A DNA stretch of 64,000 nucleotides from UBA9659 sp965208605 (GTDB lineage Bacteria; Pseudomonadota; Gammaproteobacteria; Pseudomonadales; Azotimanducaceae), in NCBI GenBank assembly GCA_965208605.1, contig OZ242345.1, forward strand, positions 2,294,001-2,358,000, given 5' to 3'. Both the position numbers and the translations under genes were made by a program. This document shows, in pieces, positions 17,772-26,440 of the stretch. Each line of letters opens with the position of its first letter. Within the stretch, counting starts at the first letter, position 1. The notes below the pieces were generated by a model. The model was not told where the DNA came from, made no database searches, and saw only the letters and a list, made by a program, of their open reading frames with translations.

Positions 17772-18304
17772 AATCTTTCTCGCAAAAGTTGCTGAGCAAG
17801 CTCCCTCTCCCTGGCTGCTCCAGATCTCAACGCATCGAATAAAGATAGGTTTTCATATAGTAGCGGGTCCCTTTTCACGGCTCGCGGAACACTTGGGTAT
17901 AACGGATACAGGGCGAAGCCGCGAACGCCTCCCTGAGAATCGGGCCAGACGGGCGGCATTTCATCAGGCTGGTTTATCAATTCCTTTAGCGGTGCCGCAG
18001 CGTATCCAGTTGGCACCCCTCTGGTCGCCGGCCCCATAACCGCTGGAAAGGAATGAATGGCACCGTAGATTACAAACTCTATAAATGCTGAGCGCACTAC
18101 ATTGATACCGTTGTCATCGGCACTTGCCAATCGCGACTGCATTACCCGAGCAATGCTTGCATGCCCTTCGGATGCGGCGATCCCCAGGGACTCGGATAGC
18201 CCAGCATAGGTGAAGCGCTCCCGTGGCTTGCCAGCCAACTTAAATAACACCAATAAGTCTTGTGGCTTCAGCGCAATTTGTTTGTTTCTTACACCCATAA
18301 TCAT
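17768..18304 (-). CDS. putative winged-helix regulator/antitoxin paired with the nucleotidyltransferase
   Basis: 178 residues. The first 70 (LKPQDLLVLFKLAGKP...TYAGLSESLGIAASEGHASIARVMQSRL) read as a winged-helix DNA-binding domain. The rest (FIEFVIYGAIHSFPAVMGPATRGVPTGYAAAPL) matches a domain commonly found next to AbiEii/MNT-type nucleotidyltransferases. It overlaps the downstream gene by 4 bp and probably both represses the pair and counteracts its partner. It faces the plus-strand gene at 18574 across a 269-bp AT-rich intergenic region. Confidence 0.6.
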   Translation of the reverse strand: MIMGVRNKQIALKPQDLLVLFKLAGKPRERFTYAGLSESLGIAASEGHASIARVMQSRLASADDNGINVVRSAFIEFVIYGAIHSFPAVMGPATRGVPTGYAAAPLKELINQPDEMPPVWPDSQGGVRGFALYPLYPSVPRAVKRDPLLYENLSLFDALRSGAARERELAQQLLRERL

Positions 18305-18465
18305 AAGTATTCGTGATTTGAGAATAGAGAATACTACCCTCTATATAGGATAAATACCAGCCAAAGCTACCTTTTCCAGTGACTACTAGTACTCTGACTG
18401 CGCCTAATAACGCAGCAAAATTAAGAGGTTAGTATGTTTATACTTATTTTCTACACTATACTCAG

Positions 18466-18495
18466 TTGACTACATCCTTCTACTAGGTTTATAAT
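18466..18495 (+). promoter_or_regulatory. strong sigma-70-type promoter
   Basis: TTGACT at 18466-18471 and TATAAT at 18490-18495 with an 18-bp spacer, 79 bp upstream of the ATG at 18574. This is one of the best-matched promoters in the window. It lies in an AT-rich gap with several TATACTT-like repeats (18439, 18509) that may be operator sites. Confidence 0.8.
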
Positions 18496-18573
18496 CGCCC
18501 AATCAATATATACTTGTCAATATACGAAGTTGAGCTAAAATCTATATAGATCATCTGCTTAGGATTAAACCCC

Positions 18574-19320
18574 ATGCCTGAAAGCCCTAGAAGGAAGAGC
18601 CCTCGCGCACCGTCGCTACCTCTAAATGAGGCAATTGAACGCGCCATCGGTGTGTATGAAAAGGAGCAGCTGCATCCCGCGCCAACCGATGTGGTCGCTC
18701 AAGACCTTGGTTATAAAAGCGCTAATAATGGCACCGCTCTAGCCGTTATAGCTTCGTTAAGATACTACGGACTATTAGAACGTCCAGAGCCGGGCAAGCT
18801 CGCCGCTTCTGGAGAGTTGCAGTCCTATCACTACGCGCCTGATGAAGACTTAAAGCAAGAACTAGTACGCGCTTGGCTTCGGAACCCACCTGTTTTCGCC
18901 GAACTGCTTGATCGCTACGACAGCAGCCTACCATCAGACGCCACCATTCGACATGACCTAATTCAACAAGGGTTCAAGCCCGCCTCCGCAGAATCGGTAC
19001 TAAAGTCTTTCAAGGAATCCGTAGAATTCGCGGAATACTACAGCGGCCAAGATAAAAATGACGGTCATCAAGCTGACTCTGAAGCAAACAATGACGATGT
19101 CGCAGAGGCACCACACAATGAACCAGATGTCGCAAAAGAATCATCTCCCGTGGGCATAGCGGTCTCATCAAATGACGCTGACAGGATTCCTGTCCGACTT
19201 GATGCCAATAGACGCGCCTGGTTAGAAATCCCTGCCCCATTTTACGAAGCAGATAAGAAAAGATTAAAAGCACAAATTGACCTGCTTTTGACCGACGACG
19301 AGGATGACATACTTGAGTGA
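18574..19320 (+). CDS. uncharacterised winged-helix-like protein in the R-M island
   Basis: 248 residues, not recognised by name. Residues 14-90 (LPLNEAIERAIGVYEKEQ..VVAQDLGYKSANNGTALAVIASLRYYGLLE) have the pattern of a winged-helix DNA- or protein-binding domain. A second helical part spans 95-155, followed by an acidic, low-complexity linker (KNDGHQADSEANNDDVAE) and a short C-terminal helical domain (AWLEIPAPFYEADKKRLKAQIDLLL). It is the only plus-strand gene in the 16-kb island, with a consensus-like promoter at 18466 and AGGA upstream of ATG. It converges on hsdS. A regulatory role for the island is a guess. Confidence 0.6.
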   Translation: MPESPRRKSPRAPSLPLNEAIERAIGVYEKEQLHPAPTDVVAQDLGYKSANNGTALAVIASLRYYGLLERPEPGKLAASGELQSYHYAPDEDLKQELVRAWLRNPPVFAELLDRYDSSLPSDATIRHDLIQQGFKPASAESVLKSFKESVEFAEYYSGQDKNDGHQADSEANNDDVAEAPHNEPDVAKESSPVGIAVSSNDADRIPVRLDANRRAWLEIPAPFYEADKKRLKAQIDLLLTDDEDDILE

Positions 19321-19349
19321 TAAGAGCCTTACCACGCACTAATTTTCGC

Positions 19350-20723
19350 TCAAATTAATTGATCCGAGAATGCTCGCGCCAATATCGATTGTCGCACCTG
19401 TTCCGCCCTTTTAAGGTCGGCACTTATCTGATTCTCCAGCCCCTGCAAAATGAATATTCGCTGATCAATCTCATCATTGACCTGTTTCTGTTCGTCTTCC
19501 GGCGCAAGCGGAAAAGGAAGCGAAGAAAAAGATTCCCTTGTGAAATGCTTTATCGTGGTGCCGGTGAACCATCGCTCCAGCCGACCACTCTTGCCTAGAT
19601 ATTCAAGATAAATAACCAATAACTCAGCATTTATGCCCTTACTCAAACGGACTCTGTGCAATGCCTTCTGGTATTTCATATCCGGAAGCCTAGCGCCCCA
19701 TATTGCCGCGCGGCCCGGCTCACCACCCTCACATACCAAAACATCGCCTTCTTCAAGACCATATCGATCCAACTCATGATCCTGAAAGAACATCTCTGAG
19801 CAATCATTAGTATCCACACTTCCCCAGCGAACATTGATATTCCGGAGGTAAGGCTTTTTAACGCCCTTAGTATGCTTTTTCTTATCTAGCATCTTTCCTA
19901 ACTGGACCTCCGCTATTTGGTTAACTGAGGACCACACCCACCCTTCAGGCAAATCTGACGACCCCTCTGCACGCAGCGGCTCCTTATACTTCTCCTTCCA
20001 TTTATCATCCTTCGGCTCTTTGCCTTTCGCCTTCATCTTGGCGAGTTCGGCTTCTTCCCATTTTGTGCGGCGTTCGGCGAGGATGCGGTCGAGGAGTTTG
20101 CTGGCGGGTTCGACGTCGGGGTTTTGCTCGCGCCATTCTTCGGTGAGTTTGCCTTCGACGGCGGCTTTGAGGACGGCGGCTTTGTATCGCTTGAGGTTGC
20201 CTTTGACGCGCTTGAGGCTGGCGACGGCTTCGTCGAGACGGGAGAATTGTTTTTCGATTTTGGCGACGATGCGTTCGCGCTGATCGGGCGGCGCGACAGG
20301 TACGTCTATTGCCTTGAGTATTTTCCCTGAAATCGCTTTGAACGTAGTACCTGTGCCAAGCGAGTCCATTCCATTCTCGATGGAGCGAAGATAGTACAGA
20401 ACATACTTACTCGACACGCCATTCTTCGGCCTAATGGCAGCAAGTCCACGACCAATACAACATTCTGCGGGCGCGAAGTTCGTCGGGCCGACTGGCGCTC
20501 TTACAGATATCAGAACGTCATCTTTCTCAGCGATTTTTGATGGTTTCGTGCACCATTTTTTCGCTACAGGATAAAAGTCCGTGAACTCCGCTTTACCCTG
20601 GAAAAACGGGAGCCCATTGCCTTTTTGATTGTAAAACTCGGACGAAGGTGACTGACCCATTATTACTTCCGCAACCTCATCGAGGCACTTCATCTCCCAA
20701 TCTGCTGGTAAGGACGACGTCAC
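19350..20723 (-). CDS. hsdS: type I restriction-modification specificity subunit
   Basis: 457 residues with the classic two-TRD layout. TRD1 is near residues 5-150 (LPADWEMKCLDEVAEVIMGQSPSS). The central conserved helical region is at about 150-215 (APPDQRERIVAKIEKQFSRLDEAV...LKRYKAAVLKAAVEGKL). TRD2 starts near LPEGWVWSSVNQIAEV, and the C-terminal repeat helix is LKRAEQVRQSILARAF. The two TRDs set a bipartite DNA target. The start overlaps the hsdR stop by 4 bp. A lysine/glutamate-rich stretch (KMKAKGKEPKDDKWKEKYKE) separates the halves. Confidence 0.94.
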   Translation of the reverse strand: MTSSLPADWEMKCLDEVAEVIMGQSPSSEFYNQKGNGLPFFQGKAEFTDFYPVAKKWCTKPSKIAEKDDVLISVRAPVGPTNFAPAECCIGRGLAAIRPKNGVSSKYVLYYLRSIENGMDSLGTGTTFKAISGKILKAIDVPVAPPDQRERIVAKIEKQFSRLDEAVASLKRVKGNLKRYKAAVLKAAVEGKLTEEWREQNPDVEPASKLLDRILAERRTKWEEAELAKMKAKGKEPKDDKWKEKYKEPLRAEGSSDLPEGWVWSSVNQIAEVQLGKMLDKKKHTKGVKKPYLRNINVRWGSVDTNDCSEMFFQDHELDRYGLEEGDVLVCEGGEPGRAAIWGARLPDMKYQKALHRVRLSKGINAELLVIYLEYLGKSGRLERWFTGTTIKHFTRESFSSLPFPLAPEDEQKQVNDEIDQRIFILQGLENQISADLKRAEQVRQSILARAFSDQLI

Positions 20724-23506
20724 GCCGCCAACCCTTCATTCAATTCATCCAGAATCACCGGCAACTGCTCACCAAACAACTGATGCACTTTGCCGAGCCC
20801 GCCCTCACCTGAGAATGGCGCATAGTCGAAGTCTTCGGTGTTGATACTCAAGTTCGCCGCAATATGGTTCCGAATCATCCCTAACCATTTCTGCTGTTCT
20901 TCATTAAAACTATTGCCGGCATTTTCCTGGCTCGCCAGCCAGGCTTTGTAGTTGGCGCTGACCCGTTCCCGGAAGGGCACCAGTTCGTTGTCTTCTTCCA
21001 TCGCAAAGCGGACAAGTGAGACCAGATCAGTGAGCAGCCGCTTGCCGCCCGCGCCCTTGACCTTGCTCTTTTCCAATGCTGCGTAGGCTTCCCAGACCTG
21101 GCCGCGATTCATCAAATACGGCGGTGCATTGATGCTGGCGGACAGCTCCTCGAGGTGCTCGAAGTTCAGGCGCTCTTTATACTGGCGGTTGTAGAGAATC
21201 TGCAGCGCGGTGATTTCGTCTTTGTTGTCTTCGATGAACTGCTTGAACTTGCTGACCACCTCGGTGGCCTTGTCTTCGGTGCTTTTACTGAAGCCGGCTT
21301 CGATGATTTCATCTTCGCTGATGCTGTCGATGGTGATTTCGTTTTTCTGCCGGACCAGGTCCAGCAATTCCCGCAGTTTGGGATCATGAAAGGGTTTGGT
21401 GGCCATCTTGATACTGGCCTGGCGGGCATCGGGGGCGAGATCCGGGTTGAGGGCATCCACCAGGTTCTTGCTGAGGTCTTTCAGGCCGAGGCCGTGGGTT
21501 TGTTCACGAATGTGTTGCTCGTCTTCTTCGGTGGCGCGGTGCTCCATGCGGGCGAGCCTTCCTGCAATGGAACTGAGCACGTCTTCTTCGGTGTTTCCAA
21601 GAGACACAGCCTGCAGCAGCTTCTCGAACGAGACCGTGGGCTTCTTCTCCATGGGCTTGGAGTCGGTCATGTCCTGCTCGCAGACGCCGACGGCATCCAC
21701 AATCACGAAATGATCCTTTGCTTCGGCGTCCGGGGTGACGGTCTTGAGGTCGTCCGGATTGATCACCCGCACGCCCCGGCCCTTCATCTGCTCAAAGTAG
21801 GCGCGGGATTTAACGGCACGCATGAACATAACAATCTCGACCGGCTTGATGTCGGTGCCGGTGGCGATCATGTCCACGGTGACGGCGATACGCGGGTTGT
21901 AGCTGTTGCGAAAGGCCTTGATCAGGTTCTTCGGGGTGTCGCCGGTGGTGCGGTAGGTGATCTTCTGGGCGAAGTCATTGCCCTTGGCGAATTGCTCGCG
22001 CAGTTCCGCCACGATGTTTTCCGCGTGGTTGTCGTCCTTGGCGAAGATCAGAGTCTTGGGCACGTGCTTAAGGGTGTTTTCTTCATGCACGCGACCGGGA
22101 TATATGACCTGCAGATTGTTCTTGAAAGTCTGGATGATCTTGCGAATCTGGTCGGGGGCGACGACATCGCGGTCGAGCCGGTTGGGGTCGTACTCAAAAT
22201 CATCATCCAGCTTTTCCCAGCGCTTCTCGCGGGTTTCGCGGTCCTGCTTTTCTACCTCAAAGCCCGCCTCGATGGTGGCGCCCTGCTCCGAGATGGCCGT
22301 GCGGATGCGGAACACGTCATAGTTTACGTTTACCTTGTCGGCCACTGCCTGCTCGTGGCCGTACTCCATCACCAGGTTCTGGTTGAAAAAGCCGAAAGTC
22401 TGCTTGCTGGGCGTGGCGGTGAGGCCGATTAAATAGGCGTCGAAGTACTCCAGCACCTGGGCCCAGAGGTTGTAGATGGAACGGTGACATTCATCAGTGA
22501 TGATGATGTCGAATTGTTCGATGGGAATGTGCGGGTTGTATTCGATTGGTGGCTGTTGCTTGAACAACGATTCCAGGCCGCCAATAGAGGCTTCATCGTC
22601 CTCCTCAGGCATTTCGCGGTTGCTGAGCATGGAGTACAGGCGCTGGATGGTGCAGATGCAAACACGGGCAGTGGTGTCGATAGTGTTGCCTTGCAGGCGC
22701 TGCACGATGAATTCTTCAGTGAACTTGTAGTTATTGTAGGGGGATATGTACTGCTGGAATTCCTTTTCCGTTTGTTCAGCGAGATTGCCGCGATCAACCA
22801 GGAACAACACGCGGTGGGCACGGCCGAACTTGATCAGGCGGTAGATCTGGGTGATGGCGGTAAAAGTCTTGCCCGAACCGGTGGCCATCTGCACCAGAGC
22901 GCGGGGACGGTTGTCTTTAAGGGACAGCTCAATGTTCTTGACCGCCTCGGCCTGCTTGCCCCAGAGGCCCTCTTCAATGAGCGGCGGCATCTTCTGCATG
23001 CGGGCGAGAAAAGTACGGCCGCGATCCAGCAATTCTTGGCTGCCATAGGCCACCCCGTCGGTTTCGGCGATTTCCAGCAACCTGGCCAGTCCCTGGGGTC
23101 GATGGAAGGCGAAGGTGCGGCGAGAGCGGGGCTCGGGGTCCAGGTTATTAGTGAACTGGGTCTCTTTGCCGGTAGACTCGTAGGAGAAGGGCAGTGGACG
23201 CTCCCAGGCGGGCAGTCCATCGGGCAGGCCACGAATGTACTTATCTGATTGAGGTTCAACGCCACTTAACGTGTGCCCGACCTTTTTAGCCTCCACGATA
23301 CCAACCGCCTTGCCTTGCAAATAGAGCAAGTAGTCGGCATAACCATAAACGGGTTTCAGGGGAAATTCGCGAATGGCGCAGGGCCGGGATATGTCCTGCT
23401 TGCCATAATCACAGACATCCCAGCCCGCCGCCGCCAGCAACTGATCAATTTCTAACCTGGCTATGTCTTCTGGTCGGGCTGGACCCATGGCTTCCTGCCT
23501 ATACAT
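20720..23506 (-). CDS. hsdR: type I restriction enzyme endonuclease/translocase subunit
   Basis: 928 residues, EcoEI/EcoR124-like. The N-terminal nuclease has D58 and ExK at 72-74 (GIVEAKK). The SF2 translocase motor follows: Walker A ATGSGKT (208-214), DECH (338-341), GLTATPS, and QMKGRGVRV as motif VI. The C-terminal domain (INAPPYLMNRGQVWEAYAALE...) is of the EcoEI_R_C type. First gene of the leftward operon. ATG 23506 or an in-frame ATG at 23488 (MGPARPEDIARLEIDQ) could be the start. All catalytic motifs appear intact, so restriction should be functional if hsdM far downstream is expressed. Confidence 0.95.
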   Translation of the reverse strand: MYRQEAMGPARPEDIARLEIDQLLAAAGWDVCDYGKQDISRPCAIREFPLKPVYGYADYLLYLQGKAVGIVEAKKVGHTLSGVEPQSDKYIRGLPDGLPAWERPLPFSYESTGKETQFTNNLDPEPRSRRTFAFHRPQGLARLLEIAETDGVAYGSQELLDRGRTFLARMQKMPPLIEEGLWGKQAEAVKNIELSLKDNRPRALVQMATGSGKTFTAITQIYRLIKFGRAHRVLFLVDRGNLAEQTEKEFQQYISPYNNYKFTEEFIVQRLQGNTIDTTARVCICTIQRLYSMLSNREMPEEDDEASIGGLESLFKQQPPIEYNPHIPIEQFDIIITDECHRSIYNLWAQVLEYFDAYLIGLTATPSKQTFGFFNQNLVMEYGHEQAVADKVNVNYDVFRIRTAISEQGATIEAGFEVEKQDRETREKRWEKLDDDFEYDPNRLDRDVVAPDQIRKIIQTFKNNLQVIYPGRVHEENTLKHVPKTLIFAKDDNHAENIVAELREQFAKGNDFAQKITYRTTGDTPKNLIKAFRNSYNPRIAVTVDMIATGTDIKPVEIVMFMRAVKSRAYFEQMKGRGVRVINPDDLKTVTPDAEAKDHFVIVDAVGVCEQDMTDSKPMEKKPTVSFEKLLQAVSLGNTEEDVLSSIAGRLARMEHRATEEDEQHIREQTHGLGLKDLSKNLVDALNPDLAPDARQASIKMATKPFHDPKLRELLDLVRQKNEITIDSISEDEIIEAGFSKSTEDKATEVVSKFKQFIEDNKDEITALQILYNRQYKERLNFEHLEELSASINAPPYLMNRGQVWEAYAALEKSKVKGAGGKRLLTDLVSLVRFAMEEDNELVPFRERVSANYKAWLASQENAGNSFNEEQQKWLGMIRNHIAANLSINTEDFDYAPFSGEGGLGKVHQLFGEQLPVILDELNEGLAA

Positions 23507-23639
23507 ATTCGGAAATAGTACCCCCAGGGCGAAGTTAAAGTGGCCTATTCACCAAGACTTTGCCAAGGACAGGCACAATTTAGCCTCATATCGTGAAGCC
23601 CGCAACTAAACGAAAGTACGATGCTGCAGCGGCAACCTG

Positions 23640-23680
23640 CTCTCTTTCCCGTCATACAAGAATGACGGCGCGGGAGCGGG
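23640..23680. repeat. dispersed repeat fragment at the right edge of the defence island
   Basis: CCCGTCATACAAGAATGACGGCGCGGGAG contains a short inverted pair CCGTCAT/ATGACGG and the GAATGACGGCGCG module also found at 7036-7049. It lies between hsdR and the carbamoyltransferase gene. The remaining 23507-23738 gap shows no other gene. Confidence 0.6.
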
Positions 23681-23738
23681 ACAGAAGCCCTGCATCTCGG
23701 CTAATATATCGCTTCCGTCACTTCCCAGAGTCCTACCC

Positions 23739-25499
23739 TTGCCATTAGTTGTGCTTGGTTTATCAGGTGCCTTGACGCACGACCCGTCGGCGGCACTCTA
23801 TGTTGATGGTGAACTGCTTGCCGCCGCCGAGGAAGAGCGGTTCACAAGAAACAAGCACGCTAAAAATGAAATGCCCTTGCACGCTGCCAGATTTTGTATG
23901 CAAGAAGCGGGCATCACCCCTGAGGAGATTGATGTGGTTGCCTTCCCCTTCGCAAAAACAAGTATTTTTGGCAAAGCCAGATGGCACTACGCTAAACGTT
24001 ATTGGTACACCCCCGACCGGGCGATTGACGCCCTCTTCAACGGCAATCGACACTATCGTCGCAATGTCAAAAGAGTGAAGCATCTACTCCAGCAACTGGG
24101 CATTGATTGGAATGTCATTGCTTATGACGCAGTACCGCATCACCTTGCCCATGCGAGTAGTGCCTATCACCTCAGTGGTTTTGAAGGGAAGACCGCAATC
24201 CTCGGCATAGATGGCAAAGGTGAGTACGCGACCACCTTCTTTGGTTACGGTGACCAGGGGGAAATCCACAAGATCAAAGAATTTTACGATCCTGACTCCC
24301 TGGGTCAGTTGTATGCGGCCTTCACCGAATATCTCGGATTTGAAATGCTAGACGGTGAATACAAGGTGATGGGCATGGCACCCTATGGTGACCCCGAGCG
24401 ATATGATCTGTCCCGACTGATTACATTTGACGGCAAAGAAATTACTGTTAATACAAAATTAGTGAACACGGTGGGCGCGCGGCGTTATAAAGAAGCCGGG
24501 AAGGGCTACTACTTCAGCCAGAAACTCATTGACTGGCTAGGCCCCAGGCGCAAGGACGATACTGCAGATGATCCCTATGTGCACTATGCCGCGGCAATAC
24601 AAAAGCTTTATGAGGATATTTCCCTACAACTGATTGAGGTGTATCTCGGCGATATTCTGAAAGCAACCGGTCGGCTGGTATTTGCCGGTGGCGGCGCACT
24701 TAATGTCAAACTGAATCAGAAAATTCTTGACCTGCCTTATGTGCAGGAATTGTTTGTCCAGCCGGCGGCGAGCGATGCAGGGACTGCAGTAGGCGCGGCG
24801 GCTTATGCTTCTTGGAAGCGCAACGTCATGCCGCAGAAGCTGGAAGATGTCTATCTAGGACCCCACTACAGCACCGAAGAATGTATTGCTGCCTGCAAAA
24901 GTCACCCCGGGCAGCCGGTGTTTGAACCACTAGACAATGCGCCCGAGAAAGCAGCATCAATCCTCGCCGCGGGCCATCCGGTCGCCTGGTGTCAGGGGGC
25001 TATGGAGTTTGGCCCACGCGCACTAGGTGGGCGGAGCATACTGGGTTGCCCGAGCACCCCCGGTATCTCGGACAAGATCAATCAGCAAATTAAATTCAGG
25101 GAAAGATGGCGCCCCTTTTGCCCTAGTATTCTGGATACCCTGGCGGCAGAGATCATCCAGACTGAGCACCCAGCACCCTATATGACCATCACCTTTGAGG
25201 TCTCGGAGGCATGGCAAAAAAGAATTCCTGAGGTGGTGCATCAAGACGGTTCTGCACGGGTACAGGTCGTCACCGAAAAAACCAATCCCCGCTACTATGC
25301 GCTCTTGAAACACATGCAAGCACTGACCGGTAACGGTGTTGTGTTAAACACTTCCATGAATCGACGCGGCGAGCCTATGGTCTGCTCGCCCACTGACGCA
25401 TTGAATATGTTTTTTGATTCCGAGCTAGAGTTTCTCTTCCTGGAAGATACTTTGGTTACCAAACCGAAACCCAATATTGGTAGTTTTGTTGTTAGATAA
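23739..25499 (+). CDS. wapO: LPS core carbamoyltransferase (NodU/CmcH family)
   Basis: 586 residues. The N-terminal ASKHA-like half includes LGLSGALTHDPSAALYVDGELLAAAEEERF, the metal-binding HHLAHASSAYHLSGF (histidines about 138-142), and DGKGEYATTFFGYG. The C-terminal carbamoyl-transfer half includes MEFGPRALGGRSILG and IKFRERWRPFCPS. From memory it is very close to the Pseudomonas core carbamoyltransferase at the same position, which carbamoylates heptose II. The start is TTG at 23739 (no ATG fits the conserved N-terminus). Its last 29 codons or so are duplicated at 28202-28297 with a different tail, so the present C-terminus (PKPNIGSFVVR) may not be the ancestral one. Confidence 0.9.
   Translation: MPLVVLGLSGALTHDPSAALYVDGELLAAAEEERFTRNKHAKNEMPLHAARFCMQEAGITPEEIDVVAFPFAKTSIFGKARWHYAKRYWYTPDRAIDALFNGNRHYRRNVKRVKHLLQQLGIDWNVIAYDAVPHHLAHASSAYHLSGFEGKTAILGIDGKGEYATTFFGYGDQGEIHKIKEFYDPDSLGQLYAAFTEYLGFEMLDGEYKVMGMAPYGDPERYDLSRLITFDGKEITVNTKLVNTVGARRYKEAGKGYYFSQKLIDWLGPRRKDDTADDPYVHYAAAIQKLYEDISLQLIEVYLGDILKATGRLVFAGGGALNVKLNQKILDLPYVQELFVQPAASDAGTAVGAAAYASWKRNVMPQKLEDVYLGPHYSTEECIAACKSHPGQPVFEPLDNAPEKAASILAAGHPVAWCQGAMEFGPRALGGRSILGCPSTPGISDKINQQIKFRERWRPFCPSILDTLAAEIIQTEHPAPYMTITFEVSEAWQKRIPEVVHQDGSARVQVVTEKTNPRYYALLKHMQALTGNGVVLNTSMNRRGEPMVCSPTDALNMFFDSELEFLFLEDTLVTKPKPNIGSFVVR
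25389..25475 (+). repeat. 87-bp direct repeat, carbamoyltransferase 3' end (copy 1)
   Basis: Matches 28202-28288 at 82 of 87 positions in the same orientation, offset 2813 bp. It codes PTDALNMFFDSELEFLFLED and onward in the intact gene. Confidence 0.95.
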
Positions 25500-25577
25500 C
25501 AGAACTACTTGTGGCAAGAATTTTGAATATATTTCGACAGATTCGCTACTACATTTTTATTCATTGAGGTATTGAAA

Positions 25578-25799
25578 ATGAAAATCACCCTAACCGGAAT
25601 CATCGAGAAAGAAAAAGACGGCTATGTCGCGCTTTGTTCCGAAGTGGATGTGGCGAGCCAAGGCGAAACCGTTGATGATGCGCGCAAAAATTTAACTGAG
25701 GCATTGCAGTTGTTTTTTGAATATGCATCTAATGAGGAAATCACCGAGCGATTAAGCGGGGAAATGTATATTACGCCGATTGAAATAGCATATACCTAA
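25578..25799 (+). CDS. hicB: HicB-type antitoxin, orphan
   Basis: 73-75 residues with the HicB N-terminal fold: ITLTGIIEKEKDGYVALCSEVDVASQGETVDDARKNLTEAL. HicB proteins neutralise the mRNA interferase HicA and usually repress their own operon. ATG 25578 has GAGGT at 25566-25570 at good spacing; a TTG six bases earlier is less likely. The partner toxin survives only as about a dozen codons overlapping the 3' end (see 25792-25830). Confidence 0.8.
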   Translation: MKITLTGIIEKEKDGYVALCSEVDVASQGETVDDARKNLTEALQLFFEYASNEEITERLSGEMYITPIEIAYT

Positions 25800-25830
25800 G
25801 TTACGAAGGCTGTCCGCCAACCGTACTGAA
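25792..25830 (+). pseudogene. hicA: hicA toxin 5' remnant
   Basis: In a frame overlapping the hicB stop, ATA-CCT-AAG-TTA-CGA-AGG reads xPKLRRLSANRTE. This is the characteristic N-terminus of HicA (usually MPKLRRLSG or similar), with ATA where an ATG start would be. Similarity stops after about 13 codons, and nothing of the double-stranded-RNA-binding-like core remains. The loss abuts the vapC remnant on the other strand. Confidence 0.5.
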
Positions 25831-25865
25831 ATTGCTTGTCGCGTGATTAAAACTGCGCCGCGTAT

Positions 25866-25904
25866 GGGTATCACCATGTTGGTATCCAGCAGATACTTGA
25901 GCAT
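25866..25904 (-). pseudogene. vapC: vapC toxin 5' remnant
   Basis: The ATG at 25904 overlaps the vapB stop (ATGA), as in intact vapBC operons. It reads MLKYLLDTNMVIP, the signature start of a PIN-domain RNase including the first catalytic Asp. The frame then becomes unrelated and runs into the antisense of hicB. Fewer than 15 codons of the usual 130 or so are left, so the toxin is lost. Confidence 0.75.
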
Positions 25905-26140
25905 CACAATTTTTCGCGTTGCGCATCCATCGGCTGTTCCCGTGTTGGCATAAAATCATCTGAAACACCAAGCGCGTTGAACCACTCATCCCACACTTTC
26001 CCTGCCGGGGTGATAATACGTCTTGAGCCAACGGCCAGGATATCAACTTCCCGCACCGATTCAGGCAATTCAACCGCCTTAGGCAGTCGCACCGCCTGAC
26101 TTTTATTACTCATAAAAATCTTTGTGCGTGCAATCGCCAT
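25904..26140 (-). CDS. vapB: VapB-type (AbrB-fold) antitoxin
   Basis: 78 residues: MAIARTKIFMSNKSQAVRLPKAVELPESVREVDILAVGSRRIITPAGKVWDEWF. The first 50 form the swapped-hairpin AbrB/SpoVT DNA-binding domain (SNKSQAVRLPKA), and the C-terminus would wrap around the VapC toxin. It has a GAGGTGAC ribosome site just upstream, a promoter and a palindromic operator at 26160-26211. The cognate toxin is truncated immediately downstream. The antitoxin looks intact. Confidence 0.88.
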   Translation of the reverse strand: MAIARTKIFMSNKSQAVRLPKAVELPESVREVDILAVGSRRIITPAGKVWDEWFNALGVSDDFMPTREQPMDAQREKL

Positions 26141-26159
26141 GCTGTCACCTCGCTTTATT

Positions 26160-26211
26160 TTGGATATGCCTTTAGTATATCCAAAAATAGTATTTAATAT
26201 TCAATTGTCAA
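26160..26211 (-). promoter_or_regulatory. vapB promoter and palindromic operator
   Basis: On the minus strand TTGACA (26211-26206) and TATTTT (26189-26184) are separated by 16 bp. Overlapping the end of the -10 is an inverted repeat TTGGATAT-9 nt-ATATCCAA (26160-26184), 20 bp upstream of the vapB start. Its position and symmetry fit autorepression by the VapB dimer. Confidence 0.7.
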
Positions 26212-26440
26212 GGTGGCGCCAGCCTAAAGATCTCAAAGTCACGCCATGTCCGTCCTTTCACGGTTGGTGACGACAAGACTTTGCGAGGAAGAAGTAGCGG
26301 TGAGTCAAAGAGCGAAAAGGGCATGAAAAACACAGACCAAGTAAAATATAGTCAAAGCGAGGAGTGATGATATACCATAGCTCGCCCTGAGGTATCCAAC
26401 ACAGGTGTTAATAACTGCATGTCAGCGGTATTGTCTTTGT

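Noticed and set aside
21155..22432. Long plus-strand frame opposite hsdR (425 codons), and similar ones at 22484-23248
   Set aside because: Antisense to a well-conserved hsdR; Leu/Val/Asp-rich composition without a domain, a product of hsdR codon bias.
25801..26073. Minus-strand 90-codon frame overlapping vapB
   Set aside because: Out-of-frame shadow; the vapB frame with ATGA-coupled vapC remnant explains the DNA.
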